The notes beneath the pieces were generated by a model. That model was given only the letters and a program-made list of their open reading frames with translations. It made no database searches and had not been told where the DNA came from. This document shows, piece by piece, positions 1-12,659 of a DNA stretch of 64,000 nucleotides (position 1 is its first letter; every line of letters starts with the position of its first letter). The translations under genes and the position numbers were made by a program. Where the stretch lies: contig NC_085117.1 of NCBI RefSeq assembly GCF_030269925.1, forward strand, positions 9,486,731-9,550,730. Reading direction: 5' to 3'. This stretch comes from Bombyx mori (lineage: Eukaryota; Arthropoda; Insecta; Lepidoptera; Bombycidae).

Positions 1-487
1 ACATAAGAAAAAATGTCGAAGGCATTCTGTACCGGTCGACTAGGGGTGATGCAGAAAAAAACATACTGTGTATTAAATTGGTAAAATAATTGTACGTAAA
101 CCGATGCTTTATTATTATCATATTATTATCATAATATATTATCATATTATACTATGAACTAACTATGAATATTAAAGGAGCAGATAATATAAGATTCATA
201 AACCTTAATCACGTTTCTTGAAACAGAAAATAGCCATCTCGCTTGGCCTCTCTCAAGAAGCTTATCACGGCCTAAATAATTAACATTAGTAGGTGCCTTT
301 ACTCATTTTTAAAGGTAGATCAATTATCCTTTGTGGATAAAACAAAAAGAGTTTTCGTTTTTTAGCTTCGAGTGCCTAAACCAGCATTAAATAAGGCTCT
401 CTTACGTTCGCGTACTGTGAGGAATTCTTCCATATCCTCCATTCCCGATCCTGCGGACAGAATGGAAAGCAGTCAACGTCGCCCAAA
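1..487. other. AT-rich sequence, no gene seen
   Basis: It contains a run of ATT/ATA repeats at about 110-170 and leads into the first K1 copy. Confidence 0.5.
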
Positions 488-815
488 ACACGTCATCTCG
501 GATCCTCCCGATCCACTAACGGTGCTTTTAGGTACTTCAAGCACCGGTCACCGTTCTCGTCGAACCCGTCGCTTGCGACGAAGGGCTCGACGAGTAAATT
601 AACTCTCAGACACAGCCCACTGAGTTTCTCGCCGGATCTTCTCAGTGGGTCGCGTTTCCGATCCGGTGGTAGATTCTGCAAAGCACGGCTCTTGCTAGGG
701 TTCGTGTTAGCAACGTCATCAGGTTTGAGCCCCGTGAGCTCACCTACTAACGTTAGGGTTACGCTGAAATAGCCCCTAAGGCTATCAGATTAGGTAGGAA
801 AAAAAAAAAAAAAAA
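488..815 (+). repeat. K1 repeat, near full length, with A tail
   Basis: This is a member of the dispersed family I call K1. It starts ACACGTC, holds the hairpin arms CCCACTGAG and CTCAGTGGG, continues through GATCCGGTGGTAGATTCTGC and GAGCTCACCTAC, and ends AGGTAGG plus an A run. The same series of blocks recurs about a dozen times in the window. An A tail and, for other copies, target-site duplications show it is a retroposed SINE-like or LINE-tail unit. Confidence 0.75.
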
Positions 816-820
816 CCAAG

Positions 821-986
821 TCCTCAGACACAGCCCACTGAGTTTCTCGCCGGATCTACTCAGTGGGTCGCGTTTCCGATCCGGTGGTAGCAACGTCATC
901 AGGTTTGAGCCCCGTGAGCTCACCTACTAGTTAAAGCGACGCTGATATAGCCTCTCAAGGCTATCAGCTTAGGTAGGAAAAAAAAA
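821..986 (+). repeat. K1 repeat, second tandem copy with internal deletion
   Basis: It lies directly after the A tail of the previous copy in the same orientation. The hairpin is intact, but about 40 bp between GTGGTAG and CAACGTCATC is missing. Near-identical sub-sequences in both copies suggest a local duplication rather than two unrelated insertions. Confidence 0.7.
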
Positions 987-1499
987 CAAATTACATGCAG
1001 CTATTCCATAATCTTGCTTATAAGAAATCACTTTATCGCTGAAACCATATATTATGAGGAATCTAGTCAAGCTAGTCTGAAGAGCGAATGCTATTTTTCT
1101 CGTTCCAAATTAGAATAGAAACAAAGATAAACCTACCTTAGGCCGTAAAAGATAAGACTGAATAATGCTTAAAAATGTAATAGGAACTCTCAACGCTTTT
1201 CAAACGACATTACTGTAGCCAAGCCATGCTATAAAATGCGAACACTTTCCCGTTTTACCTTAAAAGAATTAAAGAATTGTCGTGCGTATTTTAAGGAGTT
1301 CCTACGATTTCCAGACGTTCTTAACGGAAATGTACCGGCAATGCGGTGAAAACATGCCTTGCCACTCACTCTTGGACGTGGACCAGTCGTTTGTCTTGTT
1401 AAGTAAAAACGTGGGGTACATAATTCATCTAGATTTTTCAACAATAAAACTCGACATCAAAAGTGACGCTACTTTCGTATTTTTCACTGTAACACATAA

Positions 1500-1790
1500 T
1501 GGTTTTTAATACGCTTTTATTAGCTTCAGACGTAATGTATGTAACGGAATCTTTGAACATGATTTTGAACCCCTTCAAAACGTCGGATTAACTCGAAATT
1601 TGGTATATATACTTATTAAGAACCGATGACAATTCAATATTAAAAAATTGAAATTCAACTACAAATTGAAAAATAAATAATAGTTTAAAAAGCTAACAAA
1701 ATACGCTTTTATAGAAAATCCAACTAGAATTACATTTTGTTTTCTATAAAAGCGTATTTTGTTAGTTTTTTAAACTATTATTTATTTATT
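1500..1790. mobile_element. MITE-like element with a 48 bp inverted repeat
   Basis: The arms 1671-1718 and 1740-1787 are inverted complements over 48 bp with one mismatch, 21 bp apart. A further partial copy of the arm (TTAATACGCTTTTATTAG) lies at about 1506, so the outer element probably starts there. It has no coding capacity. The class is unknown. Confidence 0.6.
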
Positions 1791-2640
1791 GTACAAGACA
1801 AGAGAACTAAACTACGGTTTGGAAGGTTTCTGGGACCCCCGGAGATCACTGAGAATACCGCCATTCTCCTTGTTGTTAACGAAACAGCAATAACTCCTCC
1901 ACAGCAGAATAAGACCGGACTGGCTGAAACACGCGGGCTTCTACGGGAGATATTGTATTAAAAATATTTTAAACCATAATACGAAACGATTACAAAGAGC
2001 CAATAAATTCGAAAAGTTTCCACAGTAAAAGACCTCGCGTCCATTAACCACAGCCATAGATTTTCTTCCGCGTCCAAATTAAAAGTTCGAAATATAAATA
2101 AACTTTTCGTTATCCCGGCAAAGCTACGTGAAGAATAATTTTAATGGACTTTGATAATATCTATTTTTTTAAAACAAAAATTTTCAAGTGTTTTATGAAT
2201 CTTGTTGCTATTATTTCTATTGCATATTTTATATTATAGTCAATGTTCGTAGTTTATTAAAGATGACCATTACGTAGACATATATAATGGTAAAATTACT
2301 ATGGAATGCGATATGGGATACGATGGAATACGATCTCAAAACAAAAGAATCTTATAAAAGACCTAAAATAGTTACATAACTCTTCAGAAATTCCAATATA
2401 ATGACAATCTAAGTAAAAGCTACCGCTTAAATTGACATTCAAACAATGTAATTTAAGTACATAGATATTTGCTTATCTCACAAACTTCCAAGTAGCACTT
2501 ATGTTTAGTTTAAATTGGTCTGAAACTATGCCATATTGTATTGTATATTAGGTTACGTAAAATTAGATTCCGCTTGTTTAATATTTTCGTACTAGACGAC
2601 AACCTTTTTTTATTTTTTAGGCATATAACGAACAGATATC

Positions 2641-2841
2641 GTCCACTGAATTTCTTGCTGGATCTTCTTCTCAGCGAGTCGCGATTCCGACTCGGTGGTA
2701 GATTCTGCGTAGTACTGCTCTTGCTAGGGATAGCGTTAGCAAATTCTCTCAGGTTGAGCCCGTGAGCTCATCTACCCGTCCGGGCGTAAATAAAATAACC
2801 CCTTAGGTTACCAGCGAGTAGGTAGGGAAAAAAGAAAAACA
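2641..2841 (+). repeat. K1 repeat, diverged copy
   Basis: It carries the GGTGGTAGATTCTGC and GAGCTCATCTAC blocks and ends GTAGGTAGGGAAAAAAG. The hairpin arms are partly decayed. Confidence 0.65.
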
Positions 2842-2963
2842 AGTACCAAGAATTAATCGTTCAGGGAAAGATCCCCGGGAAAAGGCAAGCCAGTCGGAGG
2901 CAGCATAAATTGATCGTCAAAGGGTGGATGGACCGCATTACTATCTCGTTCTTCAGGGCGGCA

Positions 2964-3226
2964 CTCCGGTCACCGCCATTGCCGAACACGTCGCTTGCGA
3001 CGAAGGGCTCGACGAGTAAATTAACCCATATACACAACCCACTGAGTTTCTCGGCGGATCTTCTCAGTGGGTCGCGTTTCTGATCCAGTTGTAGATTCTG
3101 CGAAACACTGCTCTTGTTAGGCCCAGTGTTAGCAACACTCCTGGTTTGAGTCCCGTGAGCTCACCTACTCGCCCGGTTACGCTGACATAGCCTCTCAAGG
3201 CTATAAGCTTAGGTAGGAAATTGAAA
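2964..3226 (+). repeat. K1 repeat with possible 9 bp target duplication
   Basis: It carries the blocks CGTCGCTTGCGACGAAGG, the intact hairpin, GATTCTGCGAAACACTGC and GCTTAGGTAGG. AGGGCGGCA flanks it on both sides (2955-2963 and 3227-3235). Confidence 0.65.
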
Positions 3227-3239
3227 AAGGGCGGCAGCC

Positions 3240-6080
3240 TCGACATTTAGGACAGCTACGCCATTGTCCAGCCCCGCTACGATTGATATTCTAAGATAAC
3301 TCCATTACGACCAACATTAAGAAGTCCATTAGGATTCCATTAAGTCATGCGAAATTTGTTCACGAATTATCACTAATAGCAGATTTCAGTACAGATAAGT
3401 GAAAGCTTACCCTTCGCCCATGTTCTGGCTTTATTGCATGCTTTATTGAATTCGTTTTATTGCAGAAATACAATGAATTAGTCGATATTCGATGGGATTG
3501 GTGGTTTTTGAACTAGGTACGTAGAACTAATCTGAAGATATTGTTCTATGGTACTTCAGCATAGACGCTTAGCTTTCTAGATTTCCATAACCTTAGCCAT
3601 GAAAATGTATGAAAACTGTTTATTTTTATAGAACACCATCATCATACAGTTATTTCGTATAAAATATTTACAAAAAATCATTAATTATCACTCTTTCTAT
3701 TAGTGAAAACCATATCAAAATAGGAAGCGTGGATTAGAAGAAGTGGCTTTCTCAATAGAGATAGAGATAGATAGATAGAGATTCTCAATAGAGAGAGCTT
3801 ATTTTAAATAATATATTTTCTGAAAAATAATGATAATTTAAATGTATAATAATAATTTTAAATATCTATAATGTAAATTTCGTACTAACAGTCGAAGAAA
3901 ATGATTTCGCTACTTAATTATTATTTATCACCAAAACACGTACTAAATACCTACACACTTACTACATACTTACACATGTTTAATCATTAGAGTGTAAATT
4001 TAAATGTGTAATAAATATTTTGTCATTCAAAATACCATACACTTTTATGTATTCTGAATGGTTTTTAAATTATGTACCCTATTCTGTTAAAAAATTTCAT
4101 TCACTAAACACATACTTTTCAAAGGAACAAATGGGTCATATTAACCACGTTGTCGCGATAAGACACATCGCTATTCCGATATATTTATATCGTTTTAAAT
4201 TCTCATACACGATTTCATTTATCGTTCAACAAAATAATCTACTTACCGAATGTAATTTGCGCTTTGAATAATTCATGAGCGAGCGGAAAGAAGTTTAATT
4301 CACACACGAGTACCTATTTCACTAACAAATGTATCTTTTATATTCAAAGCACTTGCTTTTAGTAGGTGACCCTAATATAGGGATGTGCATTCATTCTTAC
4401 TAGGCGAATGTTTGGGGTGGGTCAGACCTGATGCGATGAATTTAAATAGATAAGAATCGTATATGGATAATCTGTTTGAATTTATTGGAACGAAGTTCTT
4501 TATGGGACGATGCGGAGGTGTAACCTAACCGGGAAAAAGCGTCCGTAACGTAAGATTTTGTTATATATATATATTAGTACCGTACGCTAAAATTTATGAA
4601 TTGCTTTAAACGTTGTTAAAACTTAATTGATCGTTTACGTTATAAATGAAACACCAAAATTTTCATGTATGTATAATATTTAATATTGTTTTAGATTCCC
4701 TTACTCCAGTATAGCATAATAATCAAAACAAATAGAAAGCATAACCTGGTTTCTTTCTCGTTTCTCGTCCACGACTACGTGGTTTGGTTTCAGAATTCCA
4801 AGTTCATCATTGACCAGCGAGCCTATATAGCTAGGTATAAGCTAAATTTTGTACAGAACATCATTATTTTAGATTTAACAGAACTATCGTAACAGAAGGC
4901 CGAAAATTCCCGAAAAATAATCGGAGTTAGCTGATCAAGCATATGTGATCCGGTGGCCTCTTGTCCATTCAAAATGTACGTGCTTTGGTTTCCAAATGTC
5001 CCTTAGCTCTGATCAGCGTTACCCCAGTCCCTTACAAACTCCAAAGCTTTTGTTTTCTAAGTTAGATTGTGTTAGAATTTTCTACGGCACCGCTGACAAG
5101 GAAGGGTTGTTTTCATTAATCCGAAAAGTTACAAGGTCCCGATTATTCGGATAAAGTTCTTGCTGATTTCGTGTACCGCTCGTTTTGTATTCGTTCGCTT
5201 GATGTCATCGTTTCGGCTTTGTTTACATTTGTTATTTGGCAACGTTGTATTCTCAGTTGGCTTGCGAGGTCGCTGACCGTTGTCTCCGGCTTGGAAACCT
5301 ATAAAATTTAAAATGGAAATTCGAAGAATGATAAAATGAAAAAAAAATGCTTCTATTCGTGTTTCGATCCAGAATAAAACACGTATCTAGCAGATATAAT
5401 AACGAGAGTGCTTGTTTTATTTCGCAAATAATAAATAGATAAACTAGAATCGAAATACCCAACCTAGATGTCGATGACAGTACCCATAAATGAATCTCAT
5501 GAAATCTTTATCACGTACTTAATCAATAAAAGCGGAGCCAATAAACTTGGAAAAGCCACACAATTCTAGATTAATAAAGTCTTGTATTGCACAACATGCT
5601 ACGCTATGCTATGATATAGCATAGCATCATAGCAATATACAATGTAAGCGATGTAAGGATTCGAAAAACGAACAATGAACTAACTACTTTAAAATGTAAG
5701 ATTTATTCAGTTTTCAAGTTTTAAACGTAAACCACTTTTACGGATTAATCACGGATTTATTAACCTGTCATTATATTATGTTATTTCCAACGTATGCAAT
5801 ACTTAACAGTGTTCGTGGGCACGGACGAATACGGTGTCATCGGCACTTGAATATTGTGCTAGCTATCGTATAATTAAAAAAAAATGATATTTACCTTTCT
5901 TTTCACACAGAAATAACTAATTTTGAGATGTTTGAACTTTATTTTAAATAGGGGTAAAATAAAGTTCATTTGGCTAGGCACAACCATAACAATAAAGAAT
6001 AGTTTTCGTTTCAGTAACTTTTGTGTATGGTGAACCAGCAATACAAATTGAGGGTAGCGTTCCGATACCGCGTTCGCGAC
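3240..6080. other. Intergenic AT-rich sequence, no gene seen
   Basis: Apart from the 4.5 kb repeat fragment there is a GATA-type microsatellite near 3,765 and a small GCTATGCTAT inverted repeat near 5,605. The open frames are short and unlike proteins. Confidence 0.5.
4487..4558 (+). repeat. 72 bp dispersed repeat fragment (CTTTATGGGACGATGCGGAG)
   Basis: It shares GAAGTTCYTTATGGGACGAT, a GCGGAGG block, CCTAACCGGGAAAAA and CGTCCGTAACG with 18,568-18,635. The parent element is not identified. Confidence 0.5.
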
Positions 6081-6089
6081 ACCGTTTCC

Positions 6090-6946
6090 TCCCCTTTTTT
6101 TTGGTCAGGAGGAAATCGCCGGACTCCACCCTCCACTGGGGATGGTGGGCATGTCGGAGTCGAACCGACTAAAGCCTCTTGTCGCTCAACAACCCACGTC
6201 TGAGCCTCGCATGAGACAGAACTCATGAAAAACCAAAGGAAGGAGAGTGAAGCGTTTAATGCGGAGCACATCTCCCATCACCCTCCCCCTCGGGACGCTG
6301 TACTGGCGGTCGTCAGCGCCACGAGCACCAACCAGCTCGGTTAGCAGGCTGTCCGAAGCCCGCCTAGACGGCGCCGGTTAGACTGTGTTATCCTGCGGAA
6401 TACCCCGCTGGGTCAGAACCAGCGTGGGTCGAGGATAACCGGCTTTCCATCGCTCGGATGCTCTTGTGTAAAATGCGTGCAGAGCAGCTTGCACGTCGTC
6501 TTCTTAGGCCCCCTTCGCCGGGTCCCAGACCGACATATGAGGGGTACCCGAAACACTTAGAGGGCCAGAGATTGGGTGAAATCCGCCTCTCTGGCCTCCG
6601 TTCGACGGCGGCGGGCTTGTGCGTCTCTCACGCGCCTAGCCGCCTCCTCGAGCATCGCCTTCCACGACTTGTCATCGCCGAGCATCGATGCCACAACATT
6701 CGGCAACAACAAGTCGTTTCGTATTTTTGCGACGAGGACACGGCCCCACCCCTCCCATGTGGTGCAGGCGCCGAGCGTGTGCAGGAACTCACCGAAGCAA
6801 CCATACCCAGTGAGCACCCGCATGAGCCGAAAACTGAGGCGTCCTCTATCACGATTCACCCAATCCACAAGGACTGGGCGAATCGCCTCGACGGTCCTAC
6901 GACCAGCCGAAGGATCGGCCAACCGCCTGGATCATGACTCCAGCAT
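6090..6946 (-). mobile_element. R1-clade LINE fragment, 3' end of ORF2 plus 3' UTR
   Basis: The minus strand encodes 121 residues (6557..6922) with RLSFRLMRVLTGYGCFGEFL and a terminal helix WKAMLEEAARRVRDAQARRR, which resemble the ORF2 C terminus of R1-clade retrotransposons. The CCHC motif expected between them is not intact. The 3' UTR ends at a T run on the + strand. CCGTTTCC flanks the segment (6082-6089 and 6947-6954), a short candidate target duplication. The element is truncated and cannot be active. Confidence 0.7.
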
Positions 6947-7281
6947 CCGTTTCCCATTAGCTGATTTTTAATAGCGCCACATTATACATTGCGTGGAGTG
7001 AAAGAACAATTAGAAGCTAATTTTTATTGTGATTTTTTAACGTTACCATGTAGTTAACATCACGACCTGTCTTCATTTTCAGAAACCTTAATATCGGTAT
7101 ATTCCTTTAATACGATCACATAGCTTTATTAAGACGTTTCGTAAACTCGGTTCATTACTCTGGGTATTTTGCGCGTTGTGGTGTGTTTATGTTTACTTTG
7201 GATGTTTTGGCGACAGTCTAGTTATGTTTATCTGTATATATCTTTCTTGGAAATGAACGTTTTTTAATTATCTATGCGTTG

Positions 7282-7541
7282 ATTTTTTTTATATAGCATA
7301 GATGGGTGGACGAGCTCACAGCCCACCTGGTGTTATGTGATTAGTGGAGCTCATAGACATCTACAACGTAAATGAGCCACCCACCTTGAGATATAAGCTC
7401 TAAAGTCTCAGTATGGTTACAACGGCTGCCCCACCCTTCAAACGCATTACTGCTTCACGGCAAAAATAGGCAGGGTGGTGGTACCTACCCGTGCGGACTC
7501 ACAAGAGGTCCTGCCATCAGTAATTACGCAAATTATAATTT
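7282..7541 (-). repeat. Bm1 SINE, 3' portion
   Basis: Minus-strand copy with the A tail at the left, GAGCTCACAGCCCACCTGGT, CAACGGCTGCCCCACCC and GTGCGGACTCACAAGAGG. The tRNA head is absent. A Helitron starts 45 bp to the right. Confidence 0.85.
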
Positions 7542-7585
7542 GAAATAGCTCGATACATTTTAGCGTATGATAGCCACAACTATAA

Positions 7586-7984
7586 TCTATATATTAATAC
7601 GTGAAGCAAAAACTTTGTATCCCTTTTACGAAAATTGCGCGGACGGAGGAGTTTGAAATTTTCCAAACTTATAGAGAATATAGAGAAGAAGTGCACAATG
7701 CTAATATTTTTTTAAAATAATGCATAAAAGATACATTAAATCAATAAAGAAAACATTACACACACTACCATGTATTTGACACACACGCATGCATACTATT
7801 TATTGTCAAACTTTTGTTCTTGACGTCTGTGGTCAAATTGAGAATAGGTTAAATATTGTTTGTCTTTTTTAATATTTTTCTATAGTAGCATGTAGTCTTG
7901 TCGTTGAAAATACAATCATAATAGTGTAGAAACTTACAATTCCAATTAATTATAGTCGAATTTCGACTACTGCAGGACCTCTAG
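7586..7984 (+). mobile_element. Complete non-autonomous Helitron (399 bp)
   Basis: It starts TCTATATATTAATACGTG, a 5' end typical of Lepidopteran Helitrons. Near the 3' end is an 8-bp-stem palindrome (TAGTCGAA / TTCGACTA, 7953-7969), followed 15 bp later by the terminal CTAG. It lies between A (7585) and T (7985), with no target duplication, as Helitrons do. It has no coding capacity, so movement would need a RepHel protein supplied elsewhere. Confidence 0.85.
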
Positions 7985-8304
7985 TTCTTTTGAAATACAC
8001 AATTTTTTTTATGTCATCGGATCCATAGAAAAACGGAACTTTTTCATTTCGCATAGATCACAAGTGATTTTAACTGGCTTTTTGGCTGTCGGCCGATAGC
8101 TCCCAATACACTTTACAGTACTTTCATGAAATGGATGTTTCGATTGAGATGGCGATCCGCATGAAAAATGTGTTACTTTTGATTGGAGATCGATGTTATG
8201 TGGCCGAATTCAAATGATAAATATCACAAAATGGTATTGGATCAATAACAAACCTCCTATTTGAAGCGCTTTAGTTAATTACTTGAATATTTTATGTATT
8301 TTTT

Positions 8305-8508
8305 TTTTGGTTAGGTCGACGAGCTTATGGCCCACCTAGTGTTAAGTGGTTAATGGAGTTCATAGACATCAGCAATGTAAATGCCGCTATCGGTCTTAGG
8401 ACGTGAGCTCTAAGTTTCAGTTTGTATATTTCAACGACTGCTCCACCCCTCAAACCGAAAAGCATTACTGCTTCACGGCAGAAATAGAGAGAATGATGAT
8501 ACCTACCC
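8305..8508 (-). repeat. Bm1 SINE, diverged 3' portion
   Basis: It keeps the CCCACCTAGTGTTAAGTGG and CATTACTGCTTCACGGCAG blocks. Its left-hand block has been drawn into the tandem duplication that follows. Confidence 0.7.
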
Positions 8509-8838
8509 TACTTACCAGTAAATTTTACTTGGTGATCGAAGTACGCTGGTATAATACTTAGAGAAAGCTGCTACCCATTATCTTAGTTGAAGTAGTAATG
8601 TTACCCAGTATTGGTATATCCCATTGCCACAACCTCAATACGCATCTAAGCAATTCACGACAGAAAAAGAGTCAATGATGATACCTACCCCCTTACTTAC
8701 CAGTAAATGCTATTTGGTGATCGAAGTACGCTGGTATTATACATAAAGAAAGCTGCTACCCATTATCTTAGTTGAAACAGTAATGTTACCCAGTATTGAT
8801 ATATCCCATTGCCACAACCTCAATACGAATCTAAGCAA
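8472..8838. repeat. Tandem duplication, two units of about 182-185 bp
   Basis: Unit 1 (8472-8653) and unit 2 (8654-8838) both run from TTCACGRCAGAAA through ATGATGATACCTACCC and GGTGATCGAAGTACGCTGG to CTAAGCAA, with a few substitutions and a 3 bp indel. The first unit begins inside a Bm1 remnant. Confidence 0.75.
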
Positions 8839-9573
8839 TAAAATAAAAAAAACGTAGAAATAACGGAATTATAGTCGATTAAAACAATAAAATTGCGTCT
8901 ATAATTTGATGAATAATTAATTTAACAAAATAAAATAAAATTAAAATAGTCAATAATTTAAAGTAATCAAAACATTCGCTGTTATTTGAATATTTTTGAT
9001 TCATTAGGCTTACCTTCACCTAGTTATTTTATTTTTATGGTAAGCTTTAGTCAAGACAAGGTGACTTGTGATTAGTAACCAAAGAACTCTATTCTATTGA
9101 TCAATTGTGTAATATAAAATAATTTCAAAAATATAAATTTCAAGAAAAGTTTTGTTTGTAAAAAAGTCGCGTCATTATTTATGAAAATGCAACTAAATAT
9201 GATTAAACTAATCTGGCGGCACTATTCACCAAGAAAATGTAATATAATACATAAAAATATAATTTAATTTTATCATAAGACAGAATAATAAAGAATATCC
9301 AAAGAATGCCATAAATAATAATAACTAAACTTTTTGTTTTCATGTCAGCTGGTGATAAATTACGTACTTTTTCTTGTCAGTTGATGGTTACGTGGTAACT
9401 GAGGCCTTTTCGCAGCTCATGTTCGTAGACGGACAGACAAACGGCTGAACTGATTCATCGTTGTCAACAACCATTAACTATGTTTACCGTAAATTTGTAC
9501 TCGTATTTACGAGGAATATCTCAGGAGCTCAATATATTAAGTATTTACTTGAATCTAGTCAAGGTCTGGTCTG

Positions 9574-10227
9574 TTTTTTACCTACCTTTTCGCTGGTAGC
9601 CTAAGAGGCTATTCTAGATAAGCCGGAACTGGTAGGTGAGCTTACGGGCTCAACCGGAGAGAATTGGCCAACAAATTTGAAGTCGTCGTGGTCTAACGGA
9701 TAAGACGTCCGGTGCATTCGTATTGAGCGATGGACCTGTGTTCGAATCCCGCAGGCGGGTACCAATTTTTCATAGAAATACGTACTCAACAAATGTTCAC
9801 GATTGATTTCCACGGTGAAGGAATAACATCGTGTAATAAAAATGAAACCCGCAAAATTATAATTTGCGTAATTTGGTGGTAGGACCTCTTGTGAGTCTGC
9901 ACGGGTAGGTACCACCACCCTGCCTATTTCTGCCGTGAAGCAGTAATGCGTTTCGGTTTGAAGGGTGGGGCAGCCGTTGTAACTATAATTGAGACCCTTA
10001 GAACTTATATCTCAAGATGGGTGGCGCATTTACGTTGTAGATGTCTATGGGCTCCAGTAACCATTTAACACCAGGTGGGCTGTGAGCTCGTCCACTAACC
10101 TAAGCATTAAAAAAAAAAAAAAAAAAATAAAAAAAAAACACTTGCCCTAGCAAGAGCACTAAGTACTTCGCAGTATCTACCACCGGATCGGAACCGCGAC
10201 TCACTGAGATGATTCGGCGAGATCCAG
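9574..10227 (-). repeat. K1 repeat split by a Bm1 SINE
   Basis: The 3' half (9574-9672, minus strand) and the 5' half (about 10140-10227) of one K1 copy face the same way and are separated only by a near-full-length Bm1. The Bm1 is therefore younger than this K1 copy. Confidence 0.65.
9682..10137 (+). repeat. Bm1 SINE, near full length
   Basis: It has a tRNA-derived head with A box TGGTCTAACGGATA and B box GTTCGAATCCC (9740-9750), the CAACAAATGTTCACGATTG middle, the GTAGGACCTCTTGTGAGTC block and a long A-rich tail. It sits inside a K1 copy. Confidence 0.9.
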
Positions 10228-10229
10228 TT

Positions 10230-12236
10230 TGACTGAAACAGTGGTTACTCTTTCAATCGGTTTATTAAATACGCAGTTTTGTAACCTGGGAGTTGAATTG
10301 ACAACGTTGGCTGCGTTTGCAACGACAAGGGAGAACAGATGACGCCCGAATCTTTTTATCGTTTCTTTAATTAATTCAGGCGAAATTACTGCGAAGCGTA
10401 TAACGAGTAAACTAGCTAAGAATGTTTCAAACTCTATTAGACGTTATAATACGACCATAGAGCATATAACAAAAACATTATCAGTACGTTGCTTTTTTTG
10501 GCCATCGGAAAAGTTTTTGTTATTTTTTTTACCCTGAGGTTCTACAAGGGGAACCTTATTTGGCCTTGCAAGATGAGCAATGAACTTAGGCGAAGTACGC
10601 ATGATTAATTTGTTTCTGACGTACGACCGTGTTTTTTATGATTAATAGTTTTTCTCTGAACTTTTATCGGAATTAGAGGATTAGTGTTTGTTTTATTTTC
10701 TCTCAAAAATAACGTTATGTCGTTATATTTTATTTCCTTTCAATAAGGTGAATTTAATTATTATTTTTAAGAATTTTGGCAGTGACGTGCGCTATTGAAT
10801 GTAAACGTTACACCAATTATTTATAGGTTAAATATTAATTACCTATTATTGTAATACATTTGACACAAGCGTTAGAATTTATGAAGATAAATAAAAACGA
10901 CAACTACTATACAAATAGCAATTATTATTTTCGCATTTAAAGGTGAGACAGAGTCTACGCTGTTTAAAAAGTAACAACATAAAATTATAAAAAACATTGC
11001 AAAACATCTCACGTATGCACCTAGCTTTAAACACTGTGTTTTTATTTCAAATCAAAGAACTGTTTGTTGGCAACCCACGTTTCGGCGTAACGAGTTGTAT
11101 ATTCTATCATCACTAATATTAGTATTTTTATAACAGATACCTCATTGTTTTTCGGGTACTTATTAGGAATTCGTTATCAATGTCACAATCATGACTAAGG
11201 AACGTTTATGATAATAGCATTTAGTCATTCATGTAACTGTGAATTTACATTAAATAATAAATAGAGACCCAAAAAAAAATTGTAGTCAAATTACACTGAA
11301 TAACAATAATACATAATATGCCAAAACATGACCTTAATAACATTTTCATGAAATTGGAAATAGTTTAAATTTGTATCGTGGTGTTTCGTAAGAGAGGGTT
11401 ACTTCGATACTTCTTGAATAAACTATTTTTTTGTTGTTCAAAAGGCCCACATTATCCTAAATATTAGTATAACAGCGATGTTAGGCATCCGCTGTCCTCT
11501 GCTGAGGACGCTATACACAAGTGGGGGGGTGGGGAGCAATCCAAACAGGGATGGTACGTTGCAGAAAAAGCTCTGTAAACATAATAGGGATGATCGCAAT
11601 AGTTTCGGGTGCTTTTAGCAAATTCAGGTTCGGGGTTCAGTTGATAAAAGATGACGGCACCAACTCAATGAGTTCACATGTTACAGGGCACGGATCGTTC
11701 ATAATCCGCTTGTATAATTTATTTATTTATTTTATTTAAAAAAAAAAGTACTGGCAAATCACAAACATTTAACATTCAAAATAACTTAAACTATTTAATT
11801 TATGGCCTGATGCATGTGACAAAATTATTTGTATATAAAAATTTACAGGTCAGTCAAGTGAAGGCGAAAGCGGGTTGTTGCGTACCGTTATTCTGTAAAA
11901 CCGGTATTAGGTATCTCTTTGTTGATCTTAAAGGGCACGTTGCGAACGAAAGTTCTTTACGTAATGATAATAAGTTATTTACATTTCTCCGTATTGCAGC
12001 GTTAAGTTACGCTACAGGATAATTGGGTTTAAACAGTTTTAATAACCAACCAATGCTGCTCGTATTGGATACACGATGTTTTCTCTGGACGTAGTGTTTG
12101 TTACACGGTTTAATCGTACGAAATGATGAAATTATGCCAATGTTAAAATTCTGTAGACAGGTGTCAGTTTTGCTAAAGAAATACGTATAATTAAATCAAA
12201 TCAGAAATTTTCATAAATTTGCGTAAATATGGAAAT
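10230..12236. other. Intergenic AT-rich sequence, no gene seen
   Basis: No repeat family or coding motif was recognised. A GTGGGGGGGTGGGG G-run lies at about 11,521. Confidence 0.5.
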
Positions 12237-12420
12237 TCCGCACGGATAGGTACCATGTTCCAGTCAGTTCTAGCCTAGAGATTGGAGCAATCGTAATATA
12301 ACTTTGACCTCATATCTCAAGGCGGGATTTACGTGGTAATAATCATGGGGGTAACTACTTAAGACTGAGAGTTTGAAGTCGGTGACTATCTGGAAGAATA
12401 AAATAAAACAAATCATTTAT
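12237..12420 (+). repeat. Possible old Bm1 remnant
   Basis: GCACGGATAGGTACCA and CTCATATCTCAAGGCGGG, in the right order, recall Bm1, but much is deleted. Confidence 0.35.
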
Positions 12421-12489
12421 CACGGTTTAAAAACAACAATTGGTAACTGTAATTACGCAATTTAAATTAAATTTATATAAAAGATTACC

Positions 12490-12605
12490 GGAAAGCGCAG
12501 CGTGGGTAGGATCCAGGTTGCAGGATGCAGATTGCACAGAACCGGTTATTGTGGCGAAACTTGGGAAAGGCCTATGTCCAGCAGTGGACGTATGTGAGCT
12601 GATGA
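12490..12605 (+). mobile_element. RTE-type LINE fragment, C-terminal coding end
   Basis: One frame reads AQNRLLWRNLGKAYVQQWT before a stop, which resembles the end of RTE-like endonuclease-reverse transcriptase ORFs common in moths. Nothing upstream is preserved. Confidence 0.5.
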
Positions 12606-12659
12606 CGATTTCATTTTACTTACGTGCTGTGCATAAATCAGTATCTAATAGATGAGCTA

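Noticed and set aside
493..681. Minus-strand frame at 493-681 and similar frames at 3064, 16297, 37623 and 47311
   Set aside because: All share the same peptide pieces because they read through K1 repeat copies.
6458..6971. Two + strand frames of 131 and 159 codons
   Set aside because: They are antisense to the R1-type ORF2 fragment; GC-rich antisense frames stay open by chance.
9740..9750. A functional tRNA gene at the Bm1 head
   Set aside because: A and B boxes are present, but the sequence continues into the Bm1 body and poly-A, and no full cloverleaf forms.
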